This document shows, piece by piece, positions 60,957 through 64,000 of a stretch of 64,000 nucleotides of DNA. The position numbers were made by a program, and so were the translations under genes. Within the stretch, counting starts at the first letter, position 1. Each line of letters begins with the position of its first letter. Origin of the DNA: Paragyromitra xinjiangensis (Eukaryota > Ascomycota > Pezizomycetes > Pezizales > Discinaceae); contig JBCAMK010000004.1 of NCBI GenBank assembly GCA_038503065.1, positions 695,001-759,000 of the forward strand. The letters are read 5' to 3'. The notes under the pieces are model-generated. The model ran no database searches. It was not told where the DNA came from and saw only the letters and a program-made list of their open reading frames with translations.

Positions 60957-61564
60957 ATGTCTACAGATCTTATTTCAAATCTTTTGAGTTATCTCCCACA
61001 AGAGGAGGGTCTCCTCCCAAAATGGCTTCTTTTCGTGAGTACCCTGTCGCGCGTAATACTGTATTAGTGGCCCCCTGCCCTAACATCTGCTCTCCTCAGG
61101 TCTCGGTTATCGCAGTCGGAAACTCAATCCAGACGTACTCGACACTGCAATTCACCAAGCGCGTCTACTCAGCTCGTCCTGATCAAGGTTTGTCACTTAA
61201 TCCCATATACTGTCTCCCCAGTAGCTGTTCCACTAACGAACTAGCAGTAAATGGACTTTCGTCGCGTACATTTGGGACATGGACGTTCCTGGCATCGGTG
61301 CTACGACTCTATGCGGCATACAACATCACAAACCCAGTTGTGTATGATTTGGCAATTTGGAGCTATATCATCGCAGGATGGCACTTCCTCTCGGAGTGGT
61401 TGATCTTTGGGACTGCATCGTATGTTTAGCGCGTTCTTTCACCTTAGGCCCCAGTCAGGAGAGCTAATATAATGGAATTTAGGATGGGTGCTGGTTTGAT
61501 TGGCCCAATCGTCGTTTCTTCGCTGAGCACAACCTGGATGATCACGCAACGAGGGCTCTATTAG
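60957..61564 (+). CDS. ERG28: Ergosterol biosynthesis scaffold protein ERG28
   Basis: Exons 60957-61034, 61100-61187, 61245-61419 and 61483-61564 give 140 aa, the normal size. ERG28 is a small ER membrane protein that holds the C-4 demethylation enzymes (ERG25, ERG26, ERG27) and ERG6 together in the sterol pathway. Conserved blocks are LLPKWLLFVSVIAVGNSIQTY, FTKRVY, VNGLSSRTFGTWTFLASVLRLYAAYN, DLAIWSYIIAGWHFLSEWLIFGTAS and, after the last intron, GLIGPIVVSSLSTTWM. Four hydrophobic segments are visible. Each splice junction restores the family sequence, so the model is firm. Confidence 0.95.
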
Positions 61565-63184
61565 AATTTTGCTTTGGTTCCGGTATTCTACGGGTTTGGG
61601 GAAACGGGCGCAGTCCCATAGATGGGACGCACATAGGGCAGACGGTGTGCCTCGAAAGCCAGTTAATATCCTTCTTGGGAACATTAATACCATATTATTT
61701 AAATACCTATCTACCTATCTTCCACAGCTATTATGATTTTTGCCATGTATAGCTTTGCCGCGAGCTTTATCGTGAGCAAAACTCAAATTCCGATCGACCA
61801 CAATAAGAAGTTACCCACAGCCAAATTTTATGAAGTCTTCTAGATAACTACCTGTAGTTATCCCCCATGCATCAGGAACCCACCACGCAACAATATCGAT
61901 TTAGGTATTCCTTTCCCGAACTAAATCAGAGGTTAAAATTTCTTCCGGAATCCCTCGGTGGCTCTCCCGTACTCGTATAACTAAGGACTCGATCCTCCAA
62001 AAAACATCGAGTGAGCGTTCGTGAATTTACACAATCCGAGGAGCCACTTGCCAACGCGAGCTAGAAATCACAGCATCAGTGTAACACCGAACAAAACACA
62101 GCAGGCTCCCCAAAGAATTGATGCTTTACTGATCCATCTCTCCGCTGTCGACCTTTTCCCCACTAGATCATACTTTTCTTGTTCCACTCCCTACCTTTTT
62201 GTACTCACGACTTTGAGCAATCGTTTACTTATCGATGTCATTCCAGACTTGTAAATCGGGGACGATACATCTAGAACGGACGTCAACGGTAAAGCTCAAT
62301 TGTAATCACCACCCAAAAGAAGACCAGCGAACGGAAGCTGTAGGTTCGATCCATGACGGAGCAAATCGGGTTTAACAGGGCAAAGGAGGAGCAGGTGACA
62401 CAATGAGACAATAAAAAAGGGAGGTTGGCAGACGAACGATACTTTTGCTCTCAGTAGCACGTATGATCAATCCTTATCAAGAAGTTATGATTGAGTAAAA
62501 GGCCGAGTAGTTGATCACAGAGTGAACGATGATAAGTGAGGCTAATTGGGAAATTAGGTTCTTGATAAAATCGACCGATATAGCTACCAGCAAATTGGTG
62601 GGTGATGGAACAACTCCAGTGTTACCGCAGCGAGATTTACGTGCTAGGCAAGAATCATGAACTCGCACTCGCTGAATAATGCTGCAAGATTAGGTATTTG
62701 CTATTTTCAGATGCTGCTACAAAATGCATGCTATTTCAACTCTACCTTATATATAGCACACACAGATAATATTGTTAGTCAAGCGAAACTTGAAATTCAG
62801 ACCGTTACTCTAGTGTATTAGATATCAGGATTAACATACCAGACTCCCGCAACCTGTGCGGAGAGAGTAGTCTACTTCATTTGGTGTCGTATTTCTTTCC
62901 ATTTCATTTTTCGACTAATTATAGATCACATCTTTGAGGTACATAAACTAATGCGATAGTCAATACATCTTGATTAATTAAGTTTACACGTACTACTCAT
63001 ATATAAATATTTCTACGGATAAAGAAAACTTTTCCCACACTCCCAAAGCACAATCAAAAACACAATCCAAACTCATAGAGATCCACCCCATACAATGTAA
63101 GAAACGAACGGATAATTATACGTACAAACCAAACTTCCATCTGACAGTCCCCTGTAAAACACAACCAAAGTAGTCGCACACCCC
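61565..63184. other. Intergenic, no supported gene
   Basis: AT-rich sequence with no frame that shows a domain or plausible splicing. It lies between the 3' end of ERG28 and the 3' end of the minus-strand gene at the window edge. Confidence 0.5.
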
Positions 63185-64000
63185 TCAGAACAATAAATCT
63201 AACCCCAAATCAGATCTTCCTCTCGCCCTTTCTGTATGATCCTGTGCCACTATACTCTTATTCCATTTCCCACAGCACCCTGATGCCCATTTCCATTCAG
63301 ATTTGATTCTTGCCAGCAGAAAACCCGGCACATCAACAACCGCCTCCTCAGCTCCATCAAGGTCCGGGAGCAATGAATACGTCACTTTTGACATCCAGTC
63401 GCCCATAAAAGTCCCCAGATCAACTTCCCAATTCCTTTCGTCAGCATCAGTGACAATAATCTTTATGGAGGGTGATTTACGGGCTGCCTCTATCCGCTCT
63501 TGTGCATTTATCCTTGCCTCAGGTAGAGAGCGGCAATAACGCTGCTCTGGATAATAGTATTGATTTTGCTCTTGTCTCTGTTTTGTCGTGATCAGGCTAG
63601 CTTCGATCTTATCGAACGGGAGTAAAATTTTTTCATGCGGTCTACAGACGGATTGCAGAATGCCATGATGGTCGGAGGGCGCTCGCAATGTGCGTAGCGA
63701 GGGAAATTCATTCGCACGAATCGAACGAGCTAGTACCACGTTTGCTGGACCGGGAACAAGGACGTCCCAGTGAAGGAATTTGAGTGATTTAGACGATAGG
63801 AGAAATTTGCTTTTCCGGTTCCTAACTTCGAGAGGAAGTTGGGGGGAGCTGGTTTGGAGGAGAGTGAACTTTTCGAGGTTACTCAGGCTCAGCAAAATCT
63901 TCAAGACAACACGTAGGTACTGTATTCCCAAATTAAGTAATGCCAAACTTCGGAGACGACCGTGTGGGGCAAGTCTTTCCACAAACTCAGAAATCCCGGA
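63185..64000 (-). CDS. Partial hypothetical protein, possibly F-box/LRR-like
   Basis: The minus-strand frame is open from the window edge (64000) to a stop at 63185, so the N-terminus lies outside. About 271 residues are visible. The first part has regularly spaced leucines (GRLRSLALLNLGIQYLRVVLKIL, LSNLEKFTLLQ, KSLKFLHWDVLV, FPSLRTLRAP), similar to the irregular leucine-rich repeats of fungal F-box proteins. The second part has IKIIVTDADERNWEVDLGTFMGDW and a basic tail. An F-box itself would be upstream, outside the window, so the class is an inference. No intron is needed in this segment. Confidence 0.6.
   Translation of the reverse strand, partial: SGISEFVERLAPHGRLRSLALLNLGIQYLRVVLKILLSLSNLEKFTLLQTSSPQLPLEVRNRKSKFLLSSKSLKFLHWDVLVPGPANVVLARSIRANEFPSLRTLRAPSDHHGILQSVCRPHEKILLPFDKIEASLITTKQRQEQNQYYYPEQRYCRSLPEARINAQERIEAARKSPSIKIIVTDADERNWEVDLGTFMGDWMSKVTYSLLPDLDGAEEAVVDVPGFLLARIKSEWKWASGCCGKWNKSIVAQDHTERARGRSDLGLDLLF

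Overview
The window comes from a filamentous ascomycete (Pezizomycotina) nuclear chromosome. The genes are split by many short introns (mostly 46-94 bp) with GT-AG borders and CTAAC/CTGAC-like branch sites. They are separated by AT-rich gene-poor stretches and encode fungal-specific families. I cannot fix the class; a leotiomycete-like fungus would fit but is only a guess. Exon boundaries were worked out by hand from reading frame, splice sites and family motifs.

Left flank (1-7.9 kb): about 3 kb with no supported gene, then a large intronless hypothetical protein on the minus strand (2982-6038), then a small J-domain protein with a Cys/His-rich N-terminus (6874-7422, plus).

Core (7.9-43.8 kb): an iron/siderophore locus. 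A full-size ABCB-type exporter (minus, 7878-11988) and a giant ferrichrome-type NRPS (plus, 14891-33001; 18 exons, about 5,742 residues, four A-T-C modules then T-C, an A-domain remnant, and T-C) diverge from a 2.9 kb intergenic region. That region carries six perfect copies of ATCWGATAA, the site bound by the fungal iron-responsive GATA repressor SreA. Downstream lie a gene whose single reading frame joins a SAT4/rhodopsin-like 7-TM domain to a fucose-permease-like MFS transporter (34260-37311), a 4.6 kb intergenic stretch with three more ATCWGATAA sites, and L-ornithine N5-monooxygenase (sidA, 41941-43755). SidA makes N5-hydroxyornithine, a transacylase not present here would acylate it, the NRPS would assemble the hydroxamate peptide, and the ABC protein is a candidate transporter.

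Right flank (44.9-64 kb): protein arginine methyltransferase 1; an EXPERA/TMEM97-like membrane protein; galactose-1-phosphate uridylyltransferase (GAL7) convergent with a secreted GH53 endo-beta-1,4-galactanase; a 7.6 kb gene-poor stretch with strong strand composition skew; an intron-containing tRNA-Arg(CCG); ERG28; and at the edge a partial, possibly F-box/LRR-like protein.

The best candidates for something new are the 7-TM/MFS fusion gene, the dense iron-regulatory promoter, and the NRPS with a leftover fifth A domain.
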